A stretch of 64,000 bases of DNA, from positions 7,254,629 to 7,318,628 of the forward strand of contig NW_022204507.1 of assembly GCF_008831285.2 (NCBI RefSeq), in the 5' to 3' direction. The position numbers and the translations under genes were made by a program. Positions 36,000-48,772 of the stretch are shown here, in pieces. The notes beneath the pieces are model-generated. The model had not been told where the DNA came from. It ran no database searches and saw only the letters and a program-made list of their open reading frames with translations. The stretch is from Nymphaea colorata. Its lineage: Eukaryota > Streptophyta > Magnoliopsida > Nymphaeales > Nymphaeaceae. How positions within the stretch are numbered: the stretch's first letter is position 1; every line of letters begins with the position of its first letter.

Positions 36000-38900
36000 T
36001 ATATTTTTTGAGTTTTGGGAACGCCTCGAACCAGTTTAATGGGTTATGCTATGCTCTTCTGAAATGTGGTGCAAGTTGTTTTTGTTGTCAAATTTTACTA
36101 TCTGTTGCATGTATACGATCCCAGGAGATTGGGTTTGCTTTTTCTCTTTGTTAGACATACTGAATCAATATCTGTCCTGCTGTTAAGGAAAAAAACCAGA
36201 ACTTTTTAGTTGTGCTTCAGTGGATGTGTAATCAAAATCTGGCGAAGCTATGGCTCCATTGCTTAGCTAAATAGCCTGACTTCTGTTTATCTGAAGAAGT
36301 TTATTGGCTTTCCCTTGTTGAGTTTATACTATTAAGTACATGGTTTAGTTTCCCTGTGGTTCTCCTCTTTTATGAGGTTCTCCAGTATTCTCTTCATATT
36401 CGATCCGAGCGAACCTGCAATTTGGCGATTGCTGCAAGCAGAGGAGATGAACAACAACATGACGATGGCAAAGTGAGCAACCAGCAAAATGAGCAAGGAG
36501 AAATGCCAGAAAACGAGTAACAAAGCAGGCGAATCATGGATTTTCTGATGCCATGAAACATAAAAATTTGGGAAGCAATGACAGAGTTGAGGAACCTTTC
36601 TTCTTCTTCGCCTCTTCTGTCAGCGACAATCGGTCGATTTTGATGGATGCTTGACATCAGTGCATGCTGCAATGGCAAGGGCCACAGGGATGAGCAGAAG
36701 GTGGATTTTCACCGGAAAGGGGGCGAGGGAATGGCTTTATTGTCACAAGTAACAAGTCTTTTTTATGTTGAAATTTAGGAAAGGATCTACAAACCGATCC
36801 TAATGGCTCGATCCTAATTCCAGTTTCCAACATTTGTTGTAGTGAGTACTCACCGGTGGAAACCATGATGGATCGGGAGGAAGAGAAAGAGGGAGATAAT
36901 ATAGAGGCAGAGAGAGGGAGATAATATAGAGGCAGAAAGAGGGAGATAATATAGAGGCGATTTGGTCTAAGACCCTAAAAGGCAAGAAGGAAGTTGATAT
37001 GGAAGAGCAATCAACACACACGAGGGTAGCACGAGAGAAATCCAACCGACATAATCTGCCTTTTTAAGACATTATGTCCAAACAAGAATCTGAAGCCTCC
37101 AATTGATGTGGTTATACAAAATAGGAACTTTCCAACTGCATATCCAGCTAACCTTTCTGGAGTACTAGAAGGCGCTAGTAAAAAGAAAGACGCCGCAGCG
37201 AGACGAAGAGGATCATTCCAACCTCTCTGTTTTGTCATGCATTCAATCTTTTATTGTCTAAAAGAATGGGGAAATCCCAGATTTACATTACACTTCTGCA
37301 ACTTAACTGGTGGGTTTGAGGGGAGAAAGAGAGAGAAAAAATGTGGAAAAGGTTATCGTGCAACTGTGGTTCACACAAAATATGCAAATGGCTTGGGTGG
37401 GAAAACTCATTCTTGTCCTGACCAAATGTAGAGGTTATTCACTACGGTCCTCGTCCTAAAGTATTGGTCGTAGGGCATAAACAAAAATATTGTAGTGACA
37501 GTGTGCTAGCATGAATTGTATTTGTACATGCCTGCAGTTGAGACACTATTTCTTGTTTAGATAGTCTATCAAAACTGGGTTCTAAAATGCAATAATATAT
37601 TCTGTTGTGACCATCATCAAATATACATATGTGACGTTATGCATATTATCTTAATATGGATGATGGTTAACATACTCATGCCCACTTCTCCGTCTAACAC
37701 ATAAATTTGACGATAGAAGCTCTTTTTGTAGGCACGATTTTATTTGAATGAATAATAAAATGAATCCTATAGTTGCTTTATTGCAATCTGGTTTGTTTTA
37801 CTATTTATGACCTCTTTGTAAATGTCTTTTTATCGTAAAACCAGTTCATATAGTATCATTGTTGCATTTAATTTTTCTGAGTGCTTATTGCCTACTTGTA
37901 AGCATGATATTACTTGAGTCTATCATAAAATAAATAATGTAGTTGTGTTATCGCACGATTTTTTGTTCTTATCGCATTCTTGTAAACCCAAATTTATTTT
38001 AGGATATCATAAAATGAATATTGCATTTGCATTATTAGAATCTATTTTGTCTGACTGCTTATTGCCTTTTATTAAGCACCATGTTATCGTAAAACCAATC
38101 CATACAATGATATTATTGCTTTTAATTTTTCTAAGTGTTTATCACATCGTTGTGAACACTATTTTATTTGACCTATGTCTTAAAACAAATCCTACAATTG
38201 TGTAAGAAAATATAATAGGACTCAATCAGAGAGTTGATAGTTCCTTGTAATCTGCAACCCACATTCGCACCCAACCCGCACCTTATTGATTTCAATTTTT
38301 TTATCAAATTTGATATTTTTAATATATTATAATAATAAATTAATAATAATAAAAAATACCCTCGCTGCACCGCCGCACGGTAATTTTTTGAGATGCATCG
38401 CACTGGCACCGGCACCTGCACCCATACCCCGCATACCGGTGACATAGCAGAACACCCTCAAAGAAAGAAATGTAGAAGAAACTTGAGGGGGTGAGAGAAA
38501 GAAAAAATGATACTTGTTGTTGTTGAGTTTTACTGCCGCTGCTCAAGCTCCGGTGTGGTCGCCGATCGCCATAGATGGCTGGGGACTTTTTGTTGCTCAA
38601 CATAAAGCCCTTACAAATAGAAGGCAATGAACAAGATTCAAGAGAGTGAGGAGATATAAAATGGGAGAAGGAAACAGAAAAGAAGTCGACAAAAAGCCAC
38701 TTATACTTGTCTTGGGAAATTTGATGTTGACCATTGTTTTGTACACAATTCTACTGAAGACCCTTTTATTTTTTTCAATTATTATCCTACAACCTTTTGG
38801 GTTTCAGTAGGGGTCTGGTTGACTCGCACTTTGTAAAAAAATAATTTCAGGATCCAACCAAGAAAGATTTTTGTTGCGCAGAGTAAAGTAAAGACAATGT

Positions 38901-39300
38901 TCAGAATCTCTTATACATGCAGCTGTCGCTGCATTACAAATTGTGCTCCTTCATTATAAAATTCTTTGTAACGTCACAATTGCATTATAGAATGTAGCTG
39001 CATGTGTATACATCAATATTGAAGATCTATCTCACTACAGAAAGTCCCCGTACATTGGATTTAAAAACAGTTTAACACAGTTTTTTTTAATTGAACTGTA
39101 AAAAAAAAAACGTATATATGTTTTCCCAATCACTACGTGTGACGTCAATGTATTTAAATCTAAAAATCCAAACCAACAATGTTTTCAATGTTAAAAGACA
39201 CTCCTCCACAAATCAAATGAGAAAAATAAGACTCCTTTTGAGAAACACCAAATGTCCACCCAACTTTTCCTTCTGTTTTTCAAACAAATGCTTGATCTCG
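36000..39300. other. Intergenic stretch, small repeats, no gene recognised
   Basis: Open frames of up to 107 codons (37108-37431 plus) have no recognised domain. TTTGTTGTAGTG at about 36833 resembles an inverted CACTA transposon end, but no partner end or transposase was seen. Confidence 0.45.
36886..36960. repeat. 25-bp tandem repeat, three copies
   Basis: Unit AAAGAGGGAGATAATATAGA then GGCAG, three adjacent near-identical copies. Confidence 0.95.
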
Positions 39301-39319
39301 TCAAAAGTATTGAAGTAAT

Positions 39320-39432
39320 CACCCAAATGATGAAATTATCCCTTCAGGTGAGCAGGATTTAACCCACCACCTGAAAGAAGGCTAAAGCATTAAAAAATAT
39401 TAGTCACCCAAATGATGAAATTATCCCTTCAA
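39320..39432. repeat. Direct repeat of 27-28 bp, 85 bases apart
   Basis: CACCCAAATGATGAAATTAT and following CCCTTCA occur at 39320 and again at 39405. The segment between holds GGTGAGCAGGATTTAACCCA, a phrase also seen, diverged and inverted, near 6385-6415. A local duplication or remnant of a short inserted repeat. Confidence 0.75.
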
Positions 39433-41726
39433 ATTGAAAATATTGTCAAGAAAATAAAACTAAAAAGGAAAGATTGCTAATTAATGGTTTCCGTACAAAC
39501 TCCAAAATTATATAGATCAAGATTGTGTGGATGAGTTTAAGTAGAAAGATGTAACTCACTAATAGCTATATATATGTAAAAGGTATTCTGTATCTTACAA
39601 CCAACATGACCTATTAAGTGAACCAAGTTGAAGAGTACAGTTTCAAAAATGTCAATGACTGAAAGCGAGATATATATGTAAAAAAGTATCTCGGGGTTTT
39701 TGATGTGGCAACATCCAGGATTGATTATGTAATTTTTCCAATAAGGCGAAGATTTTTGTGGAAAAATCTCGCATATAAAAATTAAGGAACTAGAATATAG
39801 AACCAGAAGGATCATTCCTTGTTCGTTGAAAACTACAAACACAAAAACTGAGGATGTTTTTCCTTCGTTAACTAAAATTAATTTTAAGTCTGATACTTGG
39901 ATAGAAATAAAACAAAAGAATTAGTCAACCTGTAAAAATAAGCCAAAGAATTAGCCAACATGTAAAACTAATCCGAAGGCGGATATTAAAAGCACCAAAG
40001 GAAGAATATCATTTTGTTCTTCATTGTATGAAAGCTGGGAACATCATGAAAGGTAAAATTGGCTTCTTTTTTTTGGTTGGAAATCGCCATGATTTCTTGA
40101 TGTATAGATACACCTTTTGATGGAGGGAAATTGTAACAGTGAAAGCAACATAATACTTTATTTTTCAGGGCTGATTTCATCTTTCCAACGATGTCTTTCA
40201 ACATGTTTTGTGATTGACACTTGCATCGTTTCTATTTTCATATTTCATGTTAGCTTTGTTTTTGTTTTAATTTACTTTTTCTCAACAACATGGTAAGATT
40301 TAACCAAGGTTGTATGTCAAATTAAACCATGTCAAATTTACCATCTTTCTTATACTCATCAGGACATCTGCAGCCGCACAAACAGTCTTAAGTTACCTCT
40401 AACAAACAACGTACCTTAATCACATATAGATGTACATGTTTTGGACATTAATTGAGATGGCCAAAAATCTAGTTCAAAATCCAATTTGTTGGTAGATGAC
40501 ATTATTTGAGACTGTTTCATTTTTAAATTCATGGCAAATACTGTTCTCAAGAAATTCAAAGCAATTGAATAACCCAAAAATTTTCAGCACTTGTTTTCTA
40601 ATGACTCAATTTCAGCAAGTGACCAGAAGGCCCATCCTACACTTGGGCCTACACTATTATCGGCACAAAGATCAGAAAGGAAAGATCTTGTGGAAGAAAA
40701 TATAAAAAATAAAGGATGCGAAATGAAAAGCTGCTAACTAGCAGGTAAAAACTGAATGTTTCCACCGGCTCAGCCTTCCAACCTCTTGATCCTAGAATGC
40801 AGTCCCAAATGGAAACTCAACCATCACATAGGCAAACATAAGGTGCAGTGCACATGCAAGTGGAAGCAAGAAGTCCATAGGAAAAACTGAAGAAGTTTCT
40901 TTAGAACTGTCTGTTTCACAATTTTAATGAAGACTGGAAAATATAAAGTCATTTAAGGCTACTTATCCAAGTTAATATAAAAATAATCAACTATGAAACC
41001 GTTCCTTTACAAATTACAATTTTTCAATGAAATAAGTCTTGTTTATAGGGAAACATTGATTCGTCATAGAAAATATGACATCCTTTTAAAGTGCCCCTCC
41101 CACAATTAAGGAACTGACTTTCAGAAGTACCTAGGACTAATGAAAGGTAATGGAAGACTGATTTTTTATTTATCCTATCTTTACTGAGGAACTTCAGGAC
41201 TGATTACCTTAAAAAAATTCACTCTCAGTGGATCCTGGCAATGCAATGTGGTTGGACCCTCATGTTGGTCTGAATGAATCAGCCTTTTAGAGGAGGGTGA
41301 GTCAGGGTCTGCTACTAAAGAGCATAGCAAGTTACAAGTCTCAGTAGGACATGTATTTTTATTACTATAGGTTAGGTGAGGTTACCATTATCCTTGTTTT
41401 GGTGACGAATCTTATGTCCCTAATAAAGGGAATCTATCAATTTTTCAAGGTTTCAAAACCAAAAAGGCATGGAAGCACATGAGATCTAGCTCCAGTTCCT
41501 TCAGAAAAGTAAGATCTTTGGTGCAAAAAGAATGGACAAATGAGATAACAAAGAAAAATAAACGGCTCCAATTCCTCTTTCAGTTTATTTGAAATATACC
41601 ACATATATAATCATCATTCACATTATCGATTGACAAGAATTTTCAGCAATCAGAAAATCCAAATACAGTAATGTTTTTCAAATAGATGAATTTCTTTGTA
41701 CGATGAAGGGTGTTAAAAAGATTGAA
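39433..41726. other. Intergenic stretch, nothing recognised
   Basis: AT-rich, with short open frames of under about 100 codons and no recognised family. Confidence 0.5.
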
Positions 41727-42121
41727 AAGTTGTTTGACATAATAAAATGATTGACAAACACCTACTTCATTAATTGAAGAAAAATGTTAAAATCTTGAGC
41801 AATTTCTATGAAGAAAATGAACAAAATCACATTTTGTACATACACTCTCCCTGGTCCTTTTTTTTATTAATATTGATACTTATAAAATAGACAAAAATAT
41901 TGAAGAAATTGTCAAAAAGATGTGGCCCATAAAAATCTTTCTATTCAGGTATTTTCTTTTTATTAGGGTAAAATGGTATTTTTCATACTTAAAAACAGTG
42001 GGGCATGTGTCTGTAGGTAATTGTATAAATATAAATGGTTACTTGTAACTTTTCAGAAGAAAAATGCGTCAAACCTGATCGGTCTCATTAATTATTTGTC
42101 CGGTCTAATTTGTCTAGCGAC

Positions 42122-42153
<32 letters not shown>

Positions 42154-42359
42154 AAAGTGGTGCATGGATTGATGAGTTCAATTCAATGATGGTAGGAAGG
42201 TATTCATACTCCGCCCCATATACTGCATTATTCATTCGTTACAAAAGAATCTCATCTTATGCTGATGTACCATCTGGGGTTCTTCTCAATGACAAACTGT
42301 CATTTATTACAGCATCATACTACTAATGGTATCAGCTTGGTTTTGAATTGAAATAACAT
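41727..42359 (+). repeat. Dispersed element, copy 1 (pairs with 48773-49448)
   Basis: Collinear with 48773-49448 over its whole length: AAAGTTGTTTGACAT, AAAATGATTGACAAACACCT, TTGTACATACACTCTCCCTG, GGGGCATGTGTCTGTA, AGTGGTGCA, GAAGGTATTCATAC and GGTATCAGCTTGGTTT. A TGGTATCAG word near the right end recalls an LTR-element primer site, so these may be LTR-plus-leader copies. No coding sequence follows, so the element type is unproven. Confidence 0.75.
42129..42153. repeat. (TG)n microsatellite inside the dispersed element
   Basis: TG run at the point where the other copy of the element has a long TA run. Confidence 0.95.
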
Positions 42360-42650
42360 TGTTGTATTCAATGACGTGGATGTCAAAAGAAAAAACATAG
42401 AGTAGAAAGAAAACCCAACTCGTAGGTTGGACCACTAATCATTTGTTTGTGGGCAACCTCCTCCTAAATATGCTCAAGTGTTATTCCGTACACTAAGGCA
42501 TGATCGTGTTTGCAGTACAATAACTAGAACTATGTACAAGACAATCTTAGGCATCTAGGCCTTTTGTTACGAGAAACATTACTAAAAATAAATTGATATT
42601 CAAAAACTTTTCAGATCGTCCTCCAGAAGTTCTTTTATAAGGTGATACAT

Positions 42651-42703
42651 AACGAATGATGCAGTATACAAGGTGGAGTATGAATACCTTCCTGCCATCA
42701 TTG
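42651..42703 (-). repeat. Inverted third copy of part of the dispersed element
   Basis: The reverse complement reads CAATGATGGCAGGAAGGTAT, then TCATACTCC and ATACTGCAT, matching 42184-42240. The two arms, of about 55 bases and 410 apart, could pair as a hairpin. Confidence 0.75.
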
Positions 42704-43932
42704 TATATATACAAGAAAATCTCTTGTCGAGTGAACCAAATTGACTTCAGACTCTGATTCTTTCGAGCAACTTCTCTACATACCTTCAACTCTTGCAACC
42801 TTTCCATAGAAAATAGACAGCCCTTGCCACCATCATCTCTAATTAGCATGGTACTGTCATCTGTCAACAGCAGACCATTGCATCACATGGCTGAGTTTTG
42901 TTCCCCCTTAGCACGTGGATGCAGAAGGAACACATTGCCTAAGACATATGGTTGAAAGGCATGGAAATATTTACTAGAGCCTATAAGTGTTTTCTTGAGG
43001 GGTACAAATTATGTTTTTGCTATTCTTTAATCATAATAACCTATACAGGTGATGAACGCAACTGGGACAGTCCAATACCGGTGACGATTACAACTGGTAT
43101 AGATCTCTAACGATGAGGTAGTTCACAGTCATATATACTTATACCGGTGAAATGTCTCGCCGCTAAGGTATTTATACCGGTGTTCTCTAGCACCAGTAGA
43201 AATTTCTCTAGCACCAGTAGAAATTTCACCACTGTAAACCTATAACAGCGGTTACCAACGCTATATTACCTGAACCCATAATGTAACCACCACTGTTATT
43301 TGAATCACACAACTCAATGCACGAAATGTGCACCTCGAGTGCCAGCTTATCGCTCATGTCTATCTCTCCCTCTACCTCTGTTTTGTAATTAATGCTTGTA
43401 TTTTTTTTTCATTTTTCTATTTCACATTGTTTTTGTTTACTTTTTTTCTCAGCCGCATGGTAGAATTAGATAAAAGCGATAAGTGTTAATTTATTGAAGG
43501 TTGTATGTTGATTGAAATAGTGTAAGTTAATAAATATTGGATAAAAATCATAGAGTTTAGTGAATTTATTGAACTTATAAACCATTTGACCAAACCGGTG
43601 CTCTCATGAGTATGTTGTTTAAATAAACCAAATTAATGTTTTTTTTAATCCGCAGTACTTGTAAGGAGTTAAATATTTTACAAACTTTTATGTATAATTG
43701 TTGATAACAACTAATTAAACTTTCTCGCAATTAGCAAATCAGTGCCAGCCTTCATGTCTGATTTTGGCGCCAGAAAAAAAATGGTTTTTTTGCTCTTGTT
43801 TTTAATTTCTGACATGATTTTTGTTGATATAATATGTTAGATTATTTTTGCCATGAAACTTAAGCTTCACTATGCTTCGCTTAGCTACACATTGCATCAC
43901 CAACTTAGTGCATCACTTTGCCTTGTTGTACT
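42704..43932. other. Intergenic stretch with an ACCGGTG-word cluster
   Basis: No gene recognised. 43075-43260 repeats ATACCGGTG or TATACCGGTG, plus CTCTAGCACCAGTAGAAATTT twice in tandem. Such short motif clusters occur near the ends of CACTA transposons, but no CACTA terminus was found. Confidence 0.4.
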
Positions 43933-44679
43933 TCACAACAAATCAGCAGTTTCACCAATTAGGCCCTTCTCAACGATTTCCTCTTGGGGATCTAGAACAA
44001 AAGAACTATCAAAGACAGAAGATGAAGACGACTGCAGGCCATCATTGATTGCATCAGTTTGCTGTGTTCTCCCTTGAACAAAACCGGCTTGATTTTGCGA
44101 TTGAGATTGCAATGACATTGATGAGAATGTGGTGCCATGCTCCCCTGTAGTCTGTCTAGATGTATTTTCATCCATTCTGCAAAGAAATCTGAATGAGAAC
44201 TAAAACCACCAGAATCATTATCGCCCATGCCTGTATGAAAGCTACTCCACTGCACCTCCTTCATGCTCGCCCGGGTCTGCTTAGAACCCTTAATAGACGG
44301 AAAATCTGCTTCCAAATTGTTCAGATGGGCATTGGCACCCGCACCATGTGCAACCAACTCTACTGGTATGGCAGACTCGTTGGACTCAACAAGCACATAT
44401 GAACTACTCCCTTCTGCTACCTGATTTACTTTCTCTGGTTTGAATTCGACCGAGTTACTGACACTAAAGGAGCCAGCTTTTCTGGCAACAGCCTCGTCCA
44501 CCTGAACCTGTGAATGGTACTCCGATTCACTTAAGGAAAGGTTCGCTAGAGAAGTGTCAGCAGGGAGCTCAGTTGATCCCATTGGAATCATTACCCTCCT
44601 GTAACTCAGCTGCAGAAGAACCATCGATCCGAAACTCATCATCCACAAGCTTGTCAAAGAAACCTTCATCCGTCTGATC
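43933..44679 (-). pseudogene. Relic of SEC16 N-terminal region
   Basis: SEC16 is the large scaffold of ER exit sites that organises COPII vesicle budding. On the minus strand, after acceptor TTATGCAG at 44680, the sequence reads DQTDEGFFDKLVDDEF. This is close to the DQTDEDFFDKLVDD motif near the N-terminus of plant SEC16 (MAIGO5). That frame stops at 44571. The next frame continues with TSLANLSLSESE and later MKEVQWSSFHT and GGFSSHSDFFAE, also in the plant SEC16 order. After DFFAE another frame carries on (MDENTSRQTTGEHGTTFSSM) to a stop at 43933. Two frameshifts and the absence of the YPGW-type region and the central Sec16 domain make it a truncated relic. A short candidate first exon (MAGF, 45142-45129, donor CCG|GTAAGA) exists but does not join in the motif frame. 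Confidence 0.7.
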
Positions 44680-46682
44680 CTGCATAAGAAATGGAGAAGC
44701 CACCATTCATATAACAGAAAGCAGAAAGAAATGCTCAAAATGTCAGATCGAAACACCCAACTTCCTTGTGAACGATAATTCGAATGGTCTTCACTGGAAT
44801 CTACCTTGACTAACAAAATTAACAGCAACCAAGACCTTAATAGTCCTGGACCACATACCCAAAAGCGATGAATCACAAATCAAACCATCAACAAATCAAA
44901 ATGAGCAACGAGAATAAATTTAAAAAAAAAAAACTTGTTCGAAAAGGAGAGTCATGACCGTTGTTACACATGTAGATGAAATTATATCAGAAACAACCTG
45001 GATGGCACAAGGAAGACCCTTCTCCCTCCTCCAGAAAACCAGTCGTGGTTCGGAAAAACAAGAAAGGGATTGAGAAATGGCCGGAAAAAAAAAAACAAAA
45101 AAAGAGAGGAGAGAGTGATTGATCTTACCGGAAACCAGCCATCGCCGTGCTACCTTCAAGCTCCCTCTCCTTGATGAGGGCAGATCGTAAGAGGCAAACT
45201 CTAGAGGTAGACGAGATGATGGGCTAGAAATCTTTCCCCTGTTTCTTGGGTTTTTACACGGTAAAAATGTGATGCATTTCAGAAAAACCGTTTAAAACCC
45301 TGATACTTGTCATCTGCATCAAACATGCACTTGGGAAGCGGACTTTCCTCTTTTGTTCTTCAAACATTTTATTGGGGTCAAAGAAAAAAAAGATCCAAAT
45401 CCATGTTCACATGTAATTCCCTATCCGATCCGAAACAAATAGGAACTTAAGAAAACTGCATCCGCCTGATAATATTTAACGAACGAGGTGATAGCCAATG
45501 TTTTTTTAGTTTTTTTCTTTAACAAAAAGCTAATCTAGACCAACCGGTTTGGTTGATGAAGCGCATCCAATCTGTCATGCTTGTAATAGCTGTTATTAAA
45601 ATAAAAGTATTTTTTAATTTTCAAAGAATTTTTAAATTTTAAATTGATTTTTTTATTATTTGAAAAAACACTTCTGTTTTGCGCCGTAAAGTCTTTTAGG
45701 TTAGCGCTAACATAAATTCAAAATATGACTGTAACAAAAAATAAAACATGTCCCACAGTTCTTATAGCCCTTTTAAGCTATATCAAATGATATTATTGAT
45801 CAATCTCTATATGCAAATAGAAATTATGTCTTAAGAAGGACCAAACACTCTTATCAAATTACATAACATAGGGTTGTAAAGCATCTCATTCAACTTAAGA
45901 TCGCGATCGACCAAAAAAAATGCTGATCCGAAAAAAAAAAAAGTTTAAACTTAAAACTTTTCTTAGCGACAACTATAATATCAAAAGTGGTCACAGTGAA
46001 ATGTATGGGAGACCTTCTTATTTGCTAAACAACCCCTTAGATGCCCACCACCCCTTAGTTAGCTTCAAACCTTGTCCCCATCAAGTCCCACCTCTCTTAT
46101 TCTACTATTTGTCCTCATAAGATGAGGATTTACCCACATGTATCATTCGAGGAAAAAAAACCCATTTTGCACAATGATTTTTTTTAAAAAAAAAAAACAA
46201 AAAGGTTAGTCGTCTCTACATTGGGTGGGAAGAAGACATGTTTCGGTTGCTTTGCAAAGTAACTAAGAAATTATTTGTCAATAGTTTGTCACCATTTACT
46301 TAAAGGATGGATCGATTAGGAATTTATTTTTTCTTATAAATCAAATATGAACGAGAGAGATCTTATAATTCTCTCAAGTAGAGTACCTTTGTTTTCAAAA
46401 AATTCAGGCTTTACCATTATAAACTGATCATATCACTATTTTCTTTTTTCAATTTTGCACTGCATGGATTTTACATCACTCTTTCCAAGAGAACACCCCG
46501 ACACAGTTGCACCAGCAACATAGCAGCACAATCTTCTTTCTGTAGGCGGCGGATGAGTTCTATCAGTGATTATTTAATGCAACATTAAAGAAAAAAAGCA
46601 TTCATACAAAATTCACACCTATATATCAAAACTGAGAGATTAACTTAGAGATGAAGCCCATCAACTCAGTAGATGCCTCTCC
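44680..46682. other. Flank of the SEC16 relic, nothing further recognised
   Basis: Contains the possible 14-base first exon at 45142-45129 on the minus strand and its intron. Beyond that, AT-rich DNA without recognised features. Confidence 0.45.
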
Positions 46683-46980
46683 CTAGTGGCTGTGCACACA
46701 GAAGGCATGCTCCTCTTCCGAGAAGACGTGCAACTTCACCACCATCCTTCCCAACTTCTTCAGCTCCTCCATTAATATCGCCGCGATGTCCGGCAGCCCC
46801 TCCACTGGTGGTTTACATAAGAGGAGCTCCCTGGTACCAAGCCCTTGAGGCCTGATAGATCAGGCACCTGGCTGGAGGCGAGGACATTGTGGATGATCTT
46901 CCCACCGACTGCGTCGCCAATGATGGAAAGCTGAGAAAGGTAAGCTGGGTCAAGGAGGTGGTGGCAAGCATACGGGGAGG
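46683..46980 (-). pseudogene. Carboxylesterase (CXE/GID1-like) relic
   Basis: The minus strand reads HHLLDPAYLSQLSIIGDAVG, then GKIIHNVLAS and LSGLKGLV. This matches the segment of plant alpha/beta-hydrolase-3 carboxylesterases around the nucleophile elbow (pattern DxSRxFLxGDSAGGNIxHHV...LKGLVLIHP). After a frameshift it continues ILMEELKKLGRMVVKLHVFS and EEEHAFCVHSH with a TAG stop, like the family's C-terminus with the catalytic histidine (GHxFH). The nucleophile serine of GDSAGG is replaced (GDAVGG), and the middle of the enzyme is missing. No N-terminal HGGG part was found. Assignment rests on short motifs. Confidence 0.5.
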
Positions 46981-47929
46981 AAAACCATGGAACTAATTAC
47001 AAGATTTTTTGTATTGCATTGTTGAAAAGCAATGCTTGTTGTTTTGTGAATTATGAAATTTTTATCAATATATTTTTTTAAAGTGGTTTCTATCATATTG
47101 TACATTTGTATTTGTGTTCATTCTCATCGATGTGCTAATGAACAGATAGCAGAGAACAAATGCATGCTTAGGCTATCTTCCACCTAGACATTCAACCACT
47201 AGCTTTATTAAATATATAGGCAAATATTGTTATTGCATGCTATTAAGCTTTAATAACATGAAGTCCCGATAAACATATCCATAAACCTAGCCTAACCAAG
47301 TGATCATGTAAACTTTCTGGCCACAAAGTCAACCGGTACAGTCTGATTACAGATTTGCCACGTAAAACCTTAGAAGGTTTCAAGTGGATGATTCCACTCC
47401 ATGAAAAATGTAATGTCTAAGTGGTTCGGTTGAGAGTTTTACAGGATTTTTCCTCTTCTGCGAAAGGTAATTTTGTCTTTTCTGTTTTAGAATGAAAGCA
47501 ACTTCTGCATCTTTGTCATTTTGGGGGCTTTTTTTTGTCCTTATCATTGAGTTCAAAAATGGATGCCCAAGTGGCATTCTACTATGGGCCCTATCGGCAC
47601 ATGGTGACAAAAAATAGGAGGGAGTTGGTGGGTGCACCACTATACGTCCACAAAAAAAAAAGATGGTTAGGGCTTAAGATATTTTGAAAATTATTTCAAG
47701 ATAAAATATTCTTTCTAGTTTTTCATTTTTTAGTTTGTTTGTTATTATTTTTTATTAATTGAGAGCATTTTTCACTATTAGTGTATTGGCATGTGGAAAT
47801 TTTGTGTATCCCATGGTGTGCATAAAATAGGCTGTAGGTAAGCTTAAAGGGGTTCTCTGCAGCAAAAGATCACTTTGATAGCAACAGGTTTGAATATATG
47901 ATACGTTCGCCATATCTCGTCTCACCAAC

Positions 47930-47972
<43 letters not shown>

Positions 47973-48772
47973 CACAATGTTGTAGGATGTGGTAAATACC
48001 AATTTAATGATCATTTTTAGCTACAAATTGTTAAATTTGGACAACCAGCCACACGAATATATAATGAGTTATGTGATGGGCCTATTGTCTTGTAATTTGA
48101 CACACAAATTCTTTTTAGTGTTATTAAGGGGTGTTCAATGAGCTTGAAGTTGAAGAATTTTAAAATTAAAATTATTGTTTTCTATGAATAGAAAATTATA
48201 TTTTAAAAAAACAATTTTTATTCTAGAATTATAAGCTTATCGTCAAATCAAAATTCTGAAATTATGATTATAATTTCAGAATTTAAGAACTTTTTATTCT
48301 CCCTTTAGGGCACATGTTATGATGGTTTGAATCCATCAGTTATAAAATTTTAATTACTATTTATCAAACAAGTCATTTTCAGTTTTGAAATCAAAATTTC
48401 ATTCTATCAAACACAACAAATTCATTTTCCTCAATAATATAATATACTAAGCATGTGCTAGTGGCGTACAGGGGAGGGCTCAAGTAACATGTGGCCCTTA
48501 TATTTGTAAAATATATTTCATTGGGTTGCTGGATCCACTTACATATTGACATGTAAATCTTATATGTTTATCCATCTTTCTGTAACGATACTTAGCCATC
48601 ACTTTTAATTCACCTATGTAAGATATTCTGGTCTGGTTCTGGTTCATTCGTGCACCTTCCCCCCCCACCTCTCTCTTTCATAATTCAGTAATTGTCATAA
48701 AAATTTGAGAAATTCACAAGTAAAGAATCTGCTTTTAATATATCTATAAGTAACAATTTAATATTTGATAAA
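46981..48772. other. Intergenic stretch, nothing recognised
   Basis: AT-rich, with one TA/CA microsatellite at 47933. Confidence 0.5.
47933..47976. repeat. (TA)n then (CA)n microsatellite
   Basis: TA run of about 32 bases followed by GCACACACACA. Confidence 0.95.

Noticed and set aside
35643-36000. Proline/histidine-rich and glycine/serine-rich frames on both strands
   Set aside because: They arise from the 40-bp GC-rich tandem repeat and have no known domain.
37011-37431. Open frames of 75 and 107 codons on opposite strands
   Set aside because: No recognised similarity, overlapping antisense frames, and no supporting splice or start context.
44686-44876. Start of the 294-codon minus-strand frame as an N-terminus of a gene
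   Set aside because: The first part reads through an intron-like region and then through the SEC16 motif in the wrong frame. Only the later part matches SEC16.
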